DNA of 63,363 bases from positions 1-63,363 of the forward strand of contig DKOA01000059.1 of the NCBI GenBank assembly GCA_002469895.1. The letters run 5' to 3'. Below, in pieces: positions 62,606 through 63,363 of the stretch. Numbering within the stretch: position 1 is the stretch's first letter; each line of letters opens with the position of its first letter. This DNA comes from Opitutia bacterium UBA7374. Its GTDB lineage: Bacteria; Verrucomicrobiota; Verrucomicrobiia; Opitutales; Coraliomargaritaceae. The notes under the pieces are model-generated. The model worked only from the letters and a program-made list of their open reading frames with translations. It ran no database searches and was not told the DNA's origin. The translations under genes and the position numbers were made by a program.

Positions 62606-63363
62606 ATGCCGAAGAAAAAGACCGCTAAAAAAGCCACTGCCAAAATCACCAAGCCGTTTAAGGCACCACAATTTCTCGTCGACCTGCTGGAAGCACGTTC
62701 CCCAACCGGGCACGAGTATGAGGCGCAGGCCGTAGTCGATGCACACATGGAATCAGTCGTCGATACCTATCGTAAAGACACCATGGGCAACCGCTTCGCC
62801 ACGGTGAATCCGCAGGGAGATCCTTCGATCCTCTTGGCCGGTCACATCGATGAGCTCGGCTTGATCCTGACCTACATCAGCGAAAAGGGCTTTCTCTATT
62901 TTGATACCTTGGGCGGACATGATCGTAGTATGATTTCCGGTCGGCGGGTTTCTATTCTGACGCGGGACGGTGAAATCAAGGGCGTGACCGGCAAACGTGC
63001 CATCCACCTGATGTCAGCAGAGGATCGAAAAAAGGTGCCGGAGACCCATCATATCTGGATCGATATCGGTGTGTCCTCCCGTGAAGAGGCTGAAGCGCTC
63101 GTACGGATCGGCGACTGTGCGGTGTATGATCAGGGCTTTGAACTGATCCGCGGCAGTATCGGCGTGGCTCGTGCTTTTGACGATAAAGCCGGTGCCTATG
63201 CGGTACTCGAAGCGGTCCGTCGTCTGGCAACCGGCAAGGGGCGCTTGGCCGCACGTGTTGTCGCCGCTGCCACGACTCAGGAGGAGATCGGTACGCGTGG
63301 AGCGATCACTGCTGCCTTCTCGGAAAATCCGGATTTTGCTATCGCCGTGGATGTTGGGCATGC
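62606..63363 (+). CDS. M42-family aminopeptidase, N-terminal part (3' end outside window)
   Basis: About 252 residues of an M42 (glutamyl aminopeptidase/endoglucanase-like) peptidase. It begins with a Lys-rich tail MPKKKTAKKATAKITKPF. Metal and catalytic motifs are AGHIDELGLI (His/Asp) near residue 72, AFDDKAGAYAVLEAV (Asp) near 191, TTQEEIGTRGA (Glu pair) near 227, and IAVDVGH (Asp) at the window end. It stays open at the last base and is therefore partial. The charged tail is unlike the usual family start. Confidence 0.9.
   Translation, partial: MPKKKTAKKATAKITKPFKAPQFLVDLLEARSPTGHEYEAQAVVDAHMESVVDTYRKDTMGNRFATVNPQGDPSILLAGHIDELGLILTYISEKGFLYFDTLGGHDRSMISGRRVSILTRDGEIKGVTGKRAIHLMSAEDRKKVPETHHIWIDIGVSSREEAEALVRIGDCAVYDQGFELIRGSIGVARAFDDKAGAYAVLEAVRRLATGKGRLAARVVAAATTQEEIGTRGAITAAFSENPDFAIAVDVGH

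Overview
The window reads as a chromosome segment of a marine member of the Verrucomicrobiota, most likely the Opitutae/Puniceicoccales side (Coraliomargarita-like). Grounds: a Verru_Chthon cassette A-type protein (20436-24083), two PEP-CTERM proteins, a GxxExxY protein, a TGS-less ThrRS, an EF-P with Arg at the modification site, and dense housekeeping genes at moderate GC. The genus is inference. No rRNA, CRISPR array, prophage or insertion sequence was seen; there is one tRNA (Val, UAC).

Layout. 0-20 kb is mostly housekeeping: the end of katG, an HD-domain exoribonuclease, a PEP-CTERM metalloprotease, thrS-yhbY, an SMP-30 lactonase, a vapBC pair with a clear inverted-repeat operator, cysS, hemB, a CBS/DUF21 protein, a PEGA lipoprotein, gcvH, speA, argS, a pyrimidine phosphorylase, efp and serA. 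20.4-27.5 kb is an accessory block: a solitary Verru_Chthon A protein with an exported partner, a degraded gene remnant, a LamG-like secreted protein and a second PEP-CTERM protein. 27.5-38.8 kb holds plsY, the threonine set hom-lysC-thrC, a FadL porin, a cyclophilin/hydrolase pair, hemC-cobA/hemD and ilvN-ilvC preceded by tRNA-Val. 39-43 kb has an OlsF-like ornithine-lipid synthase, a Lys-rich HTH protein, a nitrilase and rpe.

43-57.5 kb is the most interesting part. A tight minus-strand operon (PPK2, an M20-like protein lacking key catalytic residues, a GpgS-type glucosyl-3-phosphoglycerate synthase, a GT-B glycosyltransferase and a HAD hydrolase) lies about 3.6 kb (measured from the start of the PPK2 gene) from a plus-strand pair made of a second GT-B glycosyltransferase and a GH13_18 glucosylglycerate-phosphorylase-type enzyme. 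An NhaC-type Na+/H+ antiporter and an HTH-MBL fusion protein follow. Read together this looks like synthesis, elaboration and recovery of a glucosylglycerate-derived osmolyte or glycoside beside ion homeostasis, with two unexpected members (PPK2 and the M20-like protein). The individual enzyme families are known; the five-gene arrangement is the candidate for something undescribed.

57.6-63.4 kb carries metK and ahcY of the SAM cycle with a GxxExxY gene between them, a second VapBC pair of AbrB/PIN type, a structured gene-free stretch with perfect palindromes, a lipoprotein and the start of an M42 aminopeptidase with a Lys-rich tail.
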